From: [Clostridium] symbiosum
GTDB lineage: Bacteria > Bacillota > Clostridia > Lachnospirales > Lachnospiraceae
Direction of reading: 5' to 3'
Assembly: GCA_021769625.1 (NCBI GenBank)
Contig: JAETSN010000001.1
Span: 1-64,000 of the forward strand
DNA length: 64,000 bases
Below are positions 34,038-43,330 of this stretch, piece by piece. Both the position numbers and the translations under genes were made by a program. The notes below the pieces were generated by a model. The model did not search any database, was not told where the DNA came from, and worked only from the letters and a program-made list of their open reading frames with translations. The stretch's first letter is position 1, and each line of letters starts with the position of its first letter.

Positions 34038-34077
34038 GCTGCAGGGCGGCAGCTGCGCCCGGGATCTGCCCGGGGGC
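34038..34077 (+). terminator. GC-rich hairpins after the M23 gene
   Basis: GCTGC...GCAGC (34038-34053) is followed by a self-complementary CCCGGG-ATCTG-CCCGGG hairpin. There is no proper T-tract, so termination is uncertain. Confidence 0.4.
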
Positions 34078-34086
34078 AAACTATTA

Positions 34087-34115
34087 TTTACAAATCGGAA
34101 TAAAAGTGGTAAACT
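34087..34115 (+). promoter_or_regulatory. promoter for murA
   Basis: TTTACA (34087-34092), 17-base spacer, TAAACT (34110-34115), 35 bp before the murA start. Confidence 0.6.
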
Positions 34116-34150
34116 AGTCAAAGATGTGAAAATGAATCAGAGGTCGGTTT

Positions 34151-35443
34151 ATGGAACAATATGTGATTAAAGGCGGAAACCCTCTGGTCGGTGAGGTGGA
34201 GATCGGCGGTGCAAAAAATGCCGCGCTTGCGATCCTGGCTGCCGCAACCATGGCGGATGAGACCGTTTTGATAGAGAATATGCCTGATGTGCGGGATACC
34301 AATATTCTGCTGCAGGCGATAGAAAGTATTGGGGCCATAGTAGAGAGAGTTGACAGACATACTGTAAAGATAAATGGTTCCAGAATCTGCAATCTTGTGA
34401 TCGCGGATGATTACGTAAAGAAGATCAGGGCATCTTATTATCTGATAGGTGCACTTTTGGGGAAATATAAAAGCGCCAAAGTGGCGCTTCCGGGCGGCTG
34501 TAATATAGGCAGCAGGCCCATCGACCAGCATATCAAGGGATGGAAAGCGCTGGGCGCGGATGTAAAAATTGCGCATGGACTGATCATCACCGAGGCGCAG
34601 AAGCTCTCCGGCAGCCATATTTATATGGATGTGGTCTCTGTGGGGGCGACCATCAACGTGATGATGTCCGCGGTCATGGCGGAGGGCCAGACGATCATTG
34701 AAAATGCCGCAAAAGAGCCCCATGTGGTGGATGTGGCAAACTTTTTGAACAGCATGGGTGCCAATATCAAGGGCGCCGGCACGGATGTGATCCGCATCAG
34801 GGGCACAGGCAGGCTCCATGGCACGGAATATACGATCATTCCGGATCAGATCGAGGCCGGGACCTTTATGTTTGCAGCGGCGATCACAAAAGGTGACATC
34901 ACTGTCAAGAATGTGATCCCGAAGCATCTGGAGTCTATCAGCGCGAAGCTGGCGGAGATCGGCTGCGAGATCGAGGAGTCTGACGATGCGGTGCGGGTAG
35001 TGGCGAGCAAGCCCCTGACCCATACGCAGGTAAAGACGCTGCCTTACCCGGGGTTTCCCACGGATATGCAGCCCCAGATGGTGGTAACACTGGCACTTGC
35101 CAGAGGCGCCAGCATTGTGACGGAGAGTATTTTTGAAAACCGTTTTAAGTATGTGGATGAGATGACGCGTATGGGCGGCGATATCAAAGTGGAAGGCAAT
35201 ACCGCTTTTATAAACGGCGTGGAAAAATATACCGGGGCCAGTATTACGGCGCCGGATCTGCGGGCGGGAGCGGCGTTGGTGATCGCGGCCCTTGCGGCGG
35301 AAGGTATCACCACTGTGGATGATATCAAATATATCGAGAGAGGATATGAGGATTTTCATATTAAACTGCAGAGCCTCGGCGCGGTGATGGAACGTGTGGA
35401 CTCCGAGAGGGAGCTGCAGAAATTTAAACTGAAAACGGGCTGA
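34151..35443 (+). CDS. murA: UDP-N-acetylglucosamine 1-carboxyvinyltransferase
   Basis: 430 residues, full length. The N-terminus has GGNPLVGEVEIGGAKNAAL, in which KN binds UDP-GlcNAc. The PEP-attacking cysteine is C117 in GGCNIGSRP, the residue that fosfomycin modifies; since it is Cys and not Asp, the enzyme should be fosfomycin sensitive. It transfers enolpyruvate to UDP-GlcNAc, the first committed step of peptidoglycan synthesis. GAGGT precedes the ATG. A hairpin terminator follows at 35478. Confidence 0.95.
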   Translation: MEQYVIKGGNPLVGEVEIGGAKNAALAILAAATMADETVLIENMPDVRDTNILLQAIESIGAIVERVDRHTVKINGSRICNLVIADDYVKKIRASYYLIGALLGKYKSAKVALPGGCNIGSRPIDQHIKGWKALGADVKIAHGLIITEAQKLSGSHIYMDVVSVGATINVMMSAVMAEGQTIIENAAKEPHVVDVANFLNSMGANIKGAGTDVIRIRGTGRLHGTEYTIIPDQIEAGTFMFAAAITKGDITVKNVIPKHLESISAKLAEIGCEIEESDDAVRVVASKPLTHTQVKTLPYPGFPTDMQPQMVVTLALARGASIVTESIFENRFKYVDEMTRMGGDIKVEGNTAFINGVEKYTGASITAPDLRAGAALVIAALAAEGITTVDDIKYIERGYEDFHIKLQSLGAVMERVDSERELQKFKLKTG

Positions 35444-35477
35444 GCGGACAGGATCGTGAATATATGGCATAATAAAA

Positions 35478-35508
35478 AGGGGTGAACAGCTTTTGTCCAC
35501 CCTCGTTT
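35478..35508 (+). terminator. terminator after murA
   Basis: GGGTG-A-ACA pairs with TGT-C-CACCC around a short loop and is followed by TCGTTTTAT. A second perfect hairpin, CTGCACGC-GGA-GCGTGCAG, lies at 35532-35550 and may serve the convergent minus-strand gene. Confidence 0.6.
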
Positions 35509-35566
35509 TATCTGTATTTATCTGTATAAGACTGCACGCGGAGCGTGCAGGCGTCGGTTATGAAAA

Positions 35567-36850
35567 CTATAATATAGATACGATCTGTATATCTTTTTCC
35601 TCATCCAGATCAACAAAGTGATTCTGGCATTTAATGGTAGGGCGGGTAATGTTGCTCTTATTGATAAAGACGATCTCTCCTTTTTCCCCGCTGCTGAGCA
35701 GTACCCGGTTGCCGATAAAGGTATTCATGACATTCTCCAGAAAGATCATGATGAAGCGGACGTCGTATTTCTGAAGCCCTTCCTCCTGCATCACCTCAAT
35801 GGCCTGGATCGGCGACATGGCGCCCCGGTAAGCGCGCTGGGAGGTCATGGCATCATACACATCGGCGATAGCGACCATCTTCGCATAAGGGTCGATCCGG
35901 AAACCGGAAAGACCGAAGGGATAGCCGCTGCCGTCACACCGCTCATGATGGGTCAGGATCGCGTTTTTAATATGGCTGTCGATATCCAGATCTTTAACAA
36001 GCAGATATCCTTCCCGCGTATGCGCTTTGATGGCGGTCTTATCCTCCTCGGTGTATGCCTCTGTTTTTTTGAGGAGTTCCTCGGGAACCCTTAATTTCCC
36101 AACGTCATGCAGAAGACCGCACAGTGTGGCGAGCTTTGTTTCCTCCTCGGAAAGTTTCAGCCAGCCTGCAAAAACATTACAGAACAGCCCGACGTTAATG
36201 CAGTGGGTATAGGTGGTATCATCACTTTCGCGCATGGAGTGGAGCATATCAAAAATACCATAGGCGCTGTGGTGAGCCTGGGAAACCAGATTTAAAGCGT
36301 CATCCAAAAGAACATCCACTTCCAGAGGCGCGTTTTTTAAAACCACTTCATTGATCTTTGATTTGAAATCATCCACTTCTTCATCAAAGGCCTGTTTAAA
36401 ATGCTGAAAATCCTCACTGGATCTCATTTTTTCCTGATGGGAAGCAGTGGGAAAAGAAAAACCGCCTGTTTCTGGGGAAATATCGGATGCCGGTACTACG
36501 GTGATCGGCTCGAACCTCGGGGCAGGCCTTTCCTTTTTAGATGTTTCCGCAGGCTCCGTATTCGGATTTTCAACAGATGCCGATTCCCCTTCTTCGGAGA
36601 TTTCTTCTGATGCCGGTTCGGGTTCCGAAATGTTGTCGAAAGGAAGCGGTTCCAATACCAACGGCTCTTCGGCACTTACGATTGATTCATCCTCTATGCG
36701 GATCTGATAGATCGCATAAAATTGCAGTTTGGAAATGGATTTGTCATTTAGGACAAGTCCTTTTGGGAGGATGAGCTGGTCATTATAATTATAAACATCT
36801 TCGGCTGTGATCATTCCGGGAATCAGCTCATCGATTTTAAGCTTTTTCAT
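35567..36850 (-). CDS. HD-GYP domain protein, probable cyclic-di-GMP phosphodiesterase
   Basis: 427 residues. An N-terminal DUF3391-like segment (MKKLKIDELIPGMITAEDVY, about 1-60) is followed by a Pro/Glu/Ser-rich acidic linker (about 65-135). The HD-GYP catalytic domain (about 195-370) has the metal motif LLHDVGK, then HHERCDGSGYP with the GYP triad and a downstream DVYDAMTSQRAYR. Such enzymes hydrolyse c-di-GMP to GMP or pGpG. It ends with a small beta domain (VLLSSGEKGEIVFINK). AAAGGGG lies 8 bases before the start. Monocistronic and convergent with murA. Confidence 0.92.
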   Translation of the reverse strand: MKKLKIDELIPGMITAEDVYNYNDQLILPKGLVLNDKSISKLQFYAIYQIRIEDESIVSAEEPLVLEPLPFDNISEPEPASEEISEEGESASVENPNTEPAETSKKERPAPRFEPITVVPASDISPETGGFSFPTASHQEKMRSSEDFQHFKQAFDEEVDDFKSKINEVVLKNAPLEVDVLLDDALNLVSQAHHSAYGIFDMLHSMRESDDTTYTHCINVGLFCNVFAGWLKLSEEETKLATLCGLLHDVGKLRVPEELLKKTEAYTEEDKTAIKAHTREGYLLVKDLDIDSHIKNAILTHHERCDGSGYPFGLSGFRIDPYAKMVAIADVYDAMTSQRAYRGAMSPIQAIEVMQEEGLQKYDVRFIMIFLENVMNTFIGNRVLLSSGEKGEIVFINKSNITRPTIKCQNHFVDLDEEKDIQIVSIL

Positions 36851-36961
36851 GGAACATTCCCCTTTCTCCGTACAAAGTAAGCTAGACTAAAGTATAACAC
36901 AAAATTTTGAACGAGAAAAGAGGTGGAAAAAAAGGGATTGTTTATTTTGACGAACAAACCA

Positions 36962-36990
36962 TTGACAATACCGGCTGTTAGTGGTATGTT
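36962..36990 (+). promoter_or_regulatory. promoter of the metK leader
   Basis: TTGACA (36962-36967), 17-base spacer, TATGTT (36985-36990). Transcription would begin about 20 bases before the riboswitch. Confidence 0.65.
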
Positions 36991-37011
36991 AGCAATATAG
37001 AAAATTTCACA

Positions 37012-37124
37012 TAGAATCTCTCTTATTCAGAGTGGTGGAGGTACATAGGACCTGTGAAGCCACGGCAACCCCGGCAACGGAAGGTGCCAACCTGAGCGAA
37101 ATCATCGAACAATAAGAGGATTTG
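37012..37124 (+). promoter_or_regulatory. SAM-I riboswitch (S box)
   Basis: Carries the S-box core: CTCTTATTCAGAGTGGTGGAGG near 37019 (two blocks), then GGACCTGTGAAGCC and CGGCAACC, then AAGGTGCCAA-CCTGAGCG, closed by AATAAGAGG pairing with the 5' CTCTTATT to make P1. It binds S-adenosylmethionine and sits directly upstream of a terminator and metK, so it should switch off SAM synthetase when SAM is plentiful. Confidence 0.93.
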
Positions 37125-37139
37125 AGGGTAAACCTTAGT

Positions 37140-37165
37140 CCGCTTCTTGTCGAAGCGGTTTTTTT
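37140..37165 (+). terminator. riboswitch expression-platform terminator
   Basis: CCGCTTC-TTGTC-GAAGCGG (7-bp stem) followed by seven T residues. It would form in the SAM-bound state and stop transcription before metK. Confidence 0.9.
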
Positions 37166-37301
37166 ATGCGCAGGCTTTCAAAAGCTTTCTGTTCGGTTAC
37201 GCAGAGATACAAAAGGAAATTTTCATAAGACTGTTGTTTCCGAACCTGCAGCGTGATCAGGCGATGCGGGGGAGGACCATTATATTACAGGAGGAAAACA
37301 A

Positions 37302-38489
37302 ATGGAAAAAAGATTATTTACATCGGAATCCGTGACGGAGGGACATCCCGACAAAGTCTGCGATGCGATCTCCGACGCGATCCTGGATGCCTGCATGGAG
37401 CAGGATCCGATGAGCCGTGTGGCCTGTGAGACGGCGGCATGCACGGGATTCGTGCTGGTGACGGGTGAGATCACCACAAAGGCATATGTGGATATGCAGA
37501 AAGTGGTCCGAGAGACGGTGAAGGAGATCGGCTATGATAAGTCCGATTACGGCTTTGACGCCAACACCTGCGCGGTGCTTGTCGCTATCGATGAGCAGTC
37601 TTCCGATATTGCCATGGGTGTGGATAAGGCGCTGGAGGCAAAGGAAAACAAGATGAGCGATGCAGAGCTGGAAGCGATCGGCGCCGGAGACCAGGGTATG
37701 ATGTTCGGCTACGCGACCAACGAGACGGAAGATTATATGCCCTACCCCATCGACCTTGCACACAAGCTGGTGAAACAGCTCACAAAGGTCCGCAAGGACG
37801 GTACTTTGAAATATCTTCGCCCGGACGGCAAGAGCCAGGTTTCCGTGGAATACGACGAGGCGGGAAAACCCGTGAGGCTGGAGGCGGTGGTGCTCTCCAC
37901 GCAGCATGACGCGGACGTGACACAGGAACAGATCCATGCGGATATCAAAAAGTACGTGTTCGATCCGGTGCTTCCGGCGGAGATGATCGATGAGGAGACC
38001 AAGTTCTTCATCAACCCCACAGGACGCTTTGTGATCGGCGGCCCTCACGGGGATGCGGGCCTGACGGGGCGTAAGATCATCGTGGATACCTACGGCGGAT
38101 ACGCACGGCACGGCGGCGGCGCTTTCTCCGGCAAGGACTGCACCAAGGTGGACCGCTCCGCGGCTTATGCGGCGCGGTATGTGGCAAAGAATATCGTGGC
38201 GGCAGGGCTGGCAGACAAGTGTGAGATCCAGCTTTCCTATGCGATCGGTGTGGCGCAGCCCACTTCCGTTATGGTGGATACGGACGGAACAGGAAAGATT
38301 TCCGACGAGAAGCTGGTGGATATCATCCGGGAGAATTTTGATTTAAGGCCGGCAGGGATCATCAAAATGCTGGATTTAAGACGCCCGATCTATAAACAGA
38401 CAGCGGCTTACGGACACTTCGGAAGAAATGATCTGGATCTTCCGTGGGAGAGATTAGATAAGGTTGAAAATCTGAAAAAATACCTGTAA
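37302..38489 (+). CDS. metK: S-adenosylmethionine synthetase
   Basis: 395 residues, full length. Signature motifs are [16 protein letters not shown] near residue 14, [12 protein letters not shown] (methionine/ATP loop) and [16 protein letters not shown] in the P-loop-like region. It makes SAM from methionine and ATP with Mg2+ and K+. AGGAGG lies 9 bases before the ATG. It is preceded by a SAM-I riboswitch and terminator, and followed by a terminator at 38488-38521. Together with the metH pair it completes the methyl cycle in this window. Confidence 0.97.
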   Translation: MEKRLFTSESVTEGHPDKVCDAISDAILDACMEQDPMSRVACETAACTGFVLVTGEITTKAYVDMQKVVRETVKEIGYDKSDYGFDANTCAVLVAIDEQSSDIAMGVDKALEAKENKMSDAELEAIGAGDQGMMFGYATNETEDYMPYPIDLAHKLVKQLTKVRKDGTLKYLRPDGKSQVSVEYDEAGKPVRLEAVVLSTQHDADVTQEQIHADIKKYVFDPVLPAEMIDEETKFFINPTGRFVIGGPHGDAGLTGRKIIVDTYGGYARHGGGAFSGKDCTKVDRSAAYAARYVAKNIVAAGLADKCEIQLSYAIGVAQPTSVMVDTDGTGKISDEKLVDIIRENFDLRPAGIIKMLDLRRPIYKQTAAYGHFGRNDLDLPWERLDKVENLKKYL

Positions 38490-38521
38490 AATAGTAGGGG
38501 AGCGGACAGCTCCCCTATTTT
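38488..38521 (+). terminator. terminator after metK
   Basis: TAGGGGAGC-GGACA-GCTCCCCTA, a 9-bp stem flanked by AAAATAG and TATTTTA; its left arm overlaps the metK stop codon. Confidence 0.75.
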
Positions 38522-38542
38522 AGCTTGCGAAGGAGAAAGATC

Positions 38543-41500
38543 ATGGCGTTTACCCACCTGCATGTCCACACAGAGTACAGTTTACTGGACGGTTCCAACA
38601 AAATTAAAGAATATGTGAAGCGGGTGAAGGAGCTCGGCATGGATTCTGCGGCGATCACGGACCATGGTGTGATGTACGGCGTGATCGATTTTTACCGTGC
38701 CTGCAGGGAGGAAGGGATCAACCCGATCCTGGGGTGCGAGGTGTATGTGGCGCCGAATTCCAGATTTGACCGGGAGGTGACGGGGGGAGAGGACAGATAT
38801 TACCATCTGGTGCTTCTGGCGGAAAACAACAAAGGGTATGAGAACCTGATGAAGATCGTGAGCCGCGGCCATACGGAGGGATATTACTACAGGCCCCGGG
38901 TGGATATGGAAGTTCTGTGGGAATTCCATGAGGGGATCATTGCGCTCTCCGCCTGTCTTGCGGGGGAGGTGCCCCGCTATATTGAGAAGGGGATGATGGA
39001 GGAAGCGGAGCAGGCGGCGTTAAAATATCAGGCCTGTTTCGGGAAGGACAATTATTTTCTGGAATTGCAGGACCATGGGATCCCGGCGCAGTCCACGGTG
39101 AACGCGGCGCTGATAGGCATGTCGAAAAAGCTGGGTATTCCGTTAGTGTGTACCAACGATGTACATTATACCTATGCGGATGATGTGGAGCCCCATGATA
39201 TCCTGCTCTGTATCCAGACCGGGAAAAAGCTGTCCGATGAGAACAGGATGCGCTATGAGGGAGGGCAGTATTATGTGAAGAGCGAGGAGGAGATGAAGGG
39301 ACTGTTCCCCTACGTATGGGAAGCCGTGGAAAATACCCAGAGGATCGCGGACAGATGCCATGTGGAGATTGAGTTTGGGGTAACAAAGCTGCCGAAATAC
39401 GAAGTGCCTGAAGGATTTGATTCCTGGACATATTTACAATATCTCTGTGAGAAAGGGCTGAAGGAGCGGTATCCGGAGGGCGGGGAGGGGCTGAATGAGC
39501 GGCTCTCCTACGAGCTTGGCGTGATCCGGGAGATGGGTTATGTGGACTATTTTCTGATCGTATGGGATTATATCAATTACGCCAGAGAACATGATATTCC
39601 CGTTGGTCCGGGCAGAGGCTCGGCGGCGGGCAGCATCGTCTCCTATTGCCTGAGAATCACGGATATCGATCCCATCAAATACGGCCTGCTGTTCGAACGT
39701 TTCTTAAATCCGGAGCGCGTCTCCATGCCGGATATCGATGTGGATTTCGGCGACGAGGGGCGGCAGGACGTCATCGACTATGTGCGGGAAAAATACGGTG
39801 AGGACAGGGTGGTGCAGATCGTCACTTTCGGCACCATGGCGGCAAAGGCCGTGATCCGGGATGTGGGCAGGGTGATGGAGCTGCCCTATGCCTTTGTGGA
39901 TTCCATCGCCAAGATGATTCCCAGAGAATTGAATATTACCATCGACAGGGCTTTGACGATCAATCCGGAGCTGAAACAGCTCTACGAAAGCGACGAGCAG
40001 GTAAAGCGGCTCATCGATATGTGCAAAAGACTGGAGGGGCTGCCCAGAAATATGTCCATGCATGCGGCCGGAGTGGTGATCTGCAAGGAGCCGGCGGAGG
40101 ATTTCGTGCCTCTTGCCAGGGCCCAGGACGGTTCCATTGTGACCCAGTTTACGATGACGACGATAGAGGAACTGGGACTGCTCAAAATGGACTTTCTGGG
40201 GCTTCGCAATCTGGGTGTGATCCAGAACGCCTGCCGGATGATCGGAAAGGAGACCGGCAGCGAGCCGGATATCGACCATCTGAGTTTTGACGATGAGAAA
40301 GTGTTTGCGGCCATCGGAACGGGAAAAACGGAGGGCGTGTTCCAGCTGGAGAGCGGCGGTATGCGGAACTTTATGAAGGAGCTAAAGCCCCGGAATTTTG
40401 AGGATATCATAGCCGGAATCTCTCTGTTTCGTCCCGGTCCCATGGACTTTATCCCCAAGTATATCAAAGGGAAGAACAGCGAGGGCGAAGTGAGCTATTC
40501 CTGCCCGGAACTTGCGCCGATCCTTGCCCCTACCTACGGCTGTATCGTGTATCAGGAGCAGGTGATGCAGATCGTGCGGGATCTCGGCGGTTATACGCTC
40601 GGCAGAAGCGATCTTGTGCGCCGGGCTATGAGTAAGAAAAAGCAGCATGTGATGGAGCAGGAGCGGAAAAACTTTATCTACGGTAATCCGGAGGAAAATG
40701 TGCCGGGCTGCGTGGCCAGAGGAATCCCGGAGGAGACGGCGAAACAGATTTACGAGGATATGACGGATTTTGCCAAGTATGCGTTTAATAAGTCCCATGC
40801 CGCCTGTTATGCGGTGGTTGCCTACCAGACGGCGTGGCTGAAATATTATCATCCCGTAGAGTTTATGGCGGCGCTTCTGACCTCGGTGATCCATAATCCG
40901 GGGAAGGTCGCGGAATATATACTGGTGTGCAGAAATATGGGAATTCAGATCCTGTCGCCGGATATCAACGAGGGGGAGGCCGGTTTTTCCGTCTCAAACG
41001 GGAGTATCCGCTATGCGCTGACAGCGATCCGCGCCATCGGCAGGCCTGTGATCGATGCCCTTGTAAAAGAGAGGGAGGCGAGGGGGCCTTACACCAACAT
41101 CAAGGATTTCATCACGAGGCTGGCGGGGGAAGTCAACAAAAAGGCGATGGAAAACTTTATCAAAGCGGGCGTCTTTGACTCTCTGGGCGGGACGAGAAAA
41201 CAGTTTATGTGCATCTACGTACAGATCATGGACAGCATCCAGCAGGATAAAAAGAATAATATGGCTGGGCAGATGTCGCTCTTTGATCTTGTGGGGGAGG
41301 ACCAGAAGGAAGAGTTTGATGTAAAGCTGCCGGATGTGGGAGAATATCCGAAAGAACTGAAGCTGTCCTTTGAGAAGGAAGTGCTGGGCATTTATATCAG
41401 CGGGCACCCGCTGGAAGAATATCAGGATATCTGGGAAAAGCACATCACGGCGAAAACGGCGGAGTTTGTTCTGGATGAGGAGAGCGGCGAGACTGCCGTG

Positions 41501-41989
41501 GAGGACGGAAGCCGGGCGACGATCGGCGGTATGATCGCGGATAAAACGATAAAATATACAAAAGACAATAAGGTCATGGCATTTCTGAAACTGGAGGATC
41601 TGGTGGGTTCGGTGGAAGTTATCGTCTTTCCGAAGAGCTACGAAAAATACACGGACAAGCTGAAAGAAGAAAACAAGGTATTTATCAGCGGAAGGGTTTC
41701 CGCGGAGGATGAGAAGGATGCCAAACTGATCTGCGAGAAGATAGAGGGGTTTGACGAGATACCGAAGAAGCTGTGGTTAAAATTTGACAATATGGCGCTC
41801 TATCGGGAAAAAGAGGGACAGGTGGCAGAGATCCTGGACGCTTCGGAGGGACCGGATCAGGTCATCTATTATATAGAAGAGACAAAACAGATGAAGAAGC
41901 TGCCGGCGAATAAGAATGTCAGGGCGGATGAGGGAATGCTTTCTGCGCTGGAGGGGGTGCTCTCGAAGGAGAATGTGAAGGTGCGGTGA
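38543..41989 (+). CDS. dnaE: DNA polymerase III subunit alpha, DnaE type
   Basis: 1148 residues from 38543, where AAGGAG lies 8 bases upstream; an in-frame start at 38525 lacks a site. Domains in order: PHP (LHVHTEYSLLDGSNKIKEYV at the N-terminus), the C-family polymerase palm with PDIDVDF as catalytic Asp motif (about residues 394-400), thumb/fingers with GPGRGSAAGS upstream, helix-hairpin-helix region, and a C-terminal OB fold (about 990-1060). Firmicutes also use PolC for leading-strand work, so this DnaE probably extends primers and copies the lagging strand. No terminator is apparent other than the repeat that follows. Confidence 0.96.
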   Translation: MAFTHLHVHTEYSLLDGSNKIKEYVKRVKELGMDSAAITDHGVMYGVIDFYRACREEGINPILGCEVYVAPNSRFDREVTGGEDRYYHLVLLAENNKGYENLMKIVSRGHTEGYYYRPRVDMEVLWEFHEGIIALSACLAGEVPRYIEKGMMEEAEQAALKYQACFGKDNYFLELQDHGIPAQSTVNAALIGMSKKLGIPLVCTNDVHYTYADDVEPHDILLCIQTGKKLSDENRMRYEGGQYYVKSEEEMKGLFPYVWEAVENTQRIADRCHVEIEFGVTKLPKYEVPEGFDSWTYLQYLCEKGLKERYPEGGEGLNERLSYELGVIREMGYVDYFLIVWDYINYAREHDIPVGPGRGSAAGSIVSYCLRITDIDPIKYGLLFERFLNPERVSMPDIDVDFGDEGRQDVIDYVREKYGEDRVVQIVTFGTMAAKAVIRDVGRVMELPYAFVDSIAKMIPRELNITIDRALTINPELKQLYESDEQVKRLIDMCKRLEGLPRNMSMHAAGVVICKEPAEDFVPLARAQDGSIVTQFTMTTIEELGLLKMDFLGLRNLGVIQNACRMIGKETGSEPDIDHLSFDDEKVFAAIGTGKTEGVFQLESGGMRNFMKELKPRNFEDIIAGISLFRPGPMDFIPKYIKGKNSEGEVSYSCPELAPILAPTYGCIVYQEQVMQIVRDLGGYTLGRSDLVRRAMSKKKQHVMEQERKNFIYGNPEENVPGCVARGIPEETAKQIYEDMTDFAKYAFNKSHAACYAVVAYQTAWLKYYHPVEFMAALLTSVIHNPGKVAEYILVCRNMGIQILSPDINEGEAGFSVSNGSIRYALTAIRAIGRPVIDALVKEREARGPYTNIKDFITRLAGEVNKKAMENFIKAGVFDSLGGTRKQFMCIYVQIMDSIQQDKKNNMAGQMSLFDLVGEDQKEEFDVKLPDVGEYPKELKLSFEKEVLGIYISGHPLEEYQDIWEKHITAKTAEFVLDEESGETAVEDGSRATIGGMIADKTIKYTKDNKVMAFLKLEDLVGSVEVIVFPKSYEKYTDKLKEENKVFISGRVSAEDEKDAKLICEKIEGFDEIPKKLWLKFDNMALYREKEGQVAEILDASEGPDQVIYYIEETKQMKKLPANKNVRADEGMLSALEGVLSKENVKVR

Positions 41990-42006
41990 GGACATTGGTA
42001 ACGGAC

Positions 42007-42175
42007 GCCGGGAGGAAAATCAAATCCTCCGTCGCCACGCTCTCGCTCCGGGCTGCAACGTAGCGGTACTAGGCTCGTGAGGGACCATGTGAAATTTTGA
42101 ACTTTAAATTTCACATTTGCCAATCGTGCCGACGTTGCTGCAGGGGCTCCTTGAGGATTTGATTTTTCTCCCGGC
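42007..42175. repeat. 169-bp MITE-like element with 23-bp terminal inverted repeats
   Basis: Left arm 42007-42029 (GCCGGGAGG...TCCTC) and right arm 42153-42175 (GAGGATTTG...CCCGGC) are reverse complements with one mismatch. Inside lies an 11-bp palindrome ATGTGAAATTT / AAATTTCACAT (42087-42116). The right two thirds match 10122-10242. No transposase is encoded. It occupies half of the 344-bp gap between dnaE and pfkA. Confidence 0.8.
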
Positions 42176-42242
42176 TGTCTAATGGCATCAACAATATGAG
42201 GGCTGAACGGTTACATAATGGGAAAGTGCTTTAGCTTGCCAC

Positions 42243-42271
42243 TTGAAAAATAAGGGAAATTGCCGTATTAT
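42243..42271 (+). promoter_or_regulatory. promoter for pfkA
   Basis: TTGAAA (42243-42248), 17-base spacer, TATTAT (42266-42271). A hairpin GGCTGCCT-AAAG-AGGCAGTC (42293-42313) lies in the leader just before the ribosome binding site. Confidence 0.55.
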
Positions 42272-42333
42272 AAGGATGTTACAGAAAAAGATGGCTGCCT
42301 AAAGAGGCAGTCCGGGACGGGAGGATGGCTCGT

Positions 42334-43302
42334 ATGTCAAAGGAGATCAAAACAATAGGTGTGCTGACCAGCGGCGGAGATGCGCCGGGGATGAATGCCG
42401 CGATCCGTGCGGTGGTGAGGAAAGCGATCAGCAACGGCGTAAAGGTAAAGGGAATCAAAAAGGGTTATCAGGGCCTGTTAAATGAAGAGATCATAGATCT
42501 GGAGAGGACCAGCGTGTCCGATACGATCCAGCGCGGCGGTACGATCCTGGGGACGGCGCGCTGCTCGGAGTTCAAGTATGAGGAGGGACAGGCAAAGGGC
42601 GCGGAGATCTGCAGAAAGCACGGCATTGACGGTATCGTGGTGATCGGCGGGGACGGCTCCTACCGGGGCGCTCAGGCGCTGGCGCGGCATGGGATCAATA
42701 CGATCGGCATACCGGGAACCATCGATCTGGATATCGCCTGTACGGAATATACGATCGGCTTCGATACGGCGATCAATACGGCGATGCAGGCGATCGATAA
42801 GGTGAGGGATACTTCCTCCTCCCATGAACGGTGCAGCATCATTGAGGTAATGGGAAGAAATGCCGGATATATCGCACTCTGGTGCGGCATAGCCAACGGT
42901 GCCGAGGACATTTTGATACCGGAAAAGTACGATTATAACGAACAGCGCATCATCAATAATATCATCGATAACAGAAAACACGGCAAAAAGCATCATATCA
43001 TCATCAATGCGGAGGGAATCGGCCATTCCACTTCCATGGCGAGGCGTATTGAAGCAGCGACAGGCATGGAGACGAGGGCGACGATCCTGGGCTACATGCA
43101 GAGGGGCGGATCCCCGACCTGTAAGGACAGGGTGTATGCTTCCGTGATGGGCGCCTATGCGGCGGATATTCTCTGCAACGGAAAGTCCAACAGAGTTGTG
43201 GCTTACCGGCAGGGGGAATATGTGGATTTCGATATCGAGGAGGCGCTGCAGATGCAGAAAGATATCCCGCAGTATATATACGATGTCAGCAGCAAGCTGT
43301 AA
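42334..43302 (+). CDS. pfkA: ATP-dependent 6-phosphofructokinase
   Basis: 322 residues from 42334 (GGGAGG 9 bases upstream; the ATG at 42325 touches the site and is rejected). The N-terminal TSGGDAPGMNA and the ATP motif GGDGSYRGAQ, with Gly rather than Lys after GGD, mark an ATP-using enzyme. The catalytic motif reads GTIDLD instead of the usual GTIDND; both Asp residues remain. ATILGYMQRGGSPTCKDR is the sugar-phosphate site. It phosphorylates fructose 6-phosphate, the committed step of glycolysis. Confidence 0.94.
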   Translation: MSKEIKTIGVLTSGGDAPGMNAAIRAVVRKAISNGVKVKGIKKGYQGLLNEEIIDLERTSVSDTIQRGGTILGTARCSEFKYEEGQAKGAEICRKHGIDGIVVIGGDGSYRGAQALARHGINTIGIPGTIDLDIACTEYTIGFDTAINTAMQAIDKVRDTSSSHERCSIIEVMGRNAGYIALWCGIANGAEDILIPEKYDYNEQRIINNIIDNRKHGKKHHIIINAEGIGHSTSMARRIEAATGMETRATILGYMQRGGSPTCKDRVYASVMGAYAADILCNGKSNRVVAYRQGEYVDFDIEEALQMQKDIPQYIYDVSSKL

Positions 43303-43330
43303 ACCATAAGCAAGTTTGGGGAGACAATGC

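Noticed and set aside
34118-35500. 460-codon minus-strand frame opposite murA
   Set aside because: Antisense shadow of a clear murA gene.
37147-37335. 62-codon plus frame overlapping the metK start
   Set aside because: It begins inside the riboswitch terminator and has no RBS.
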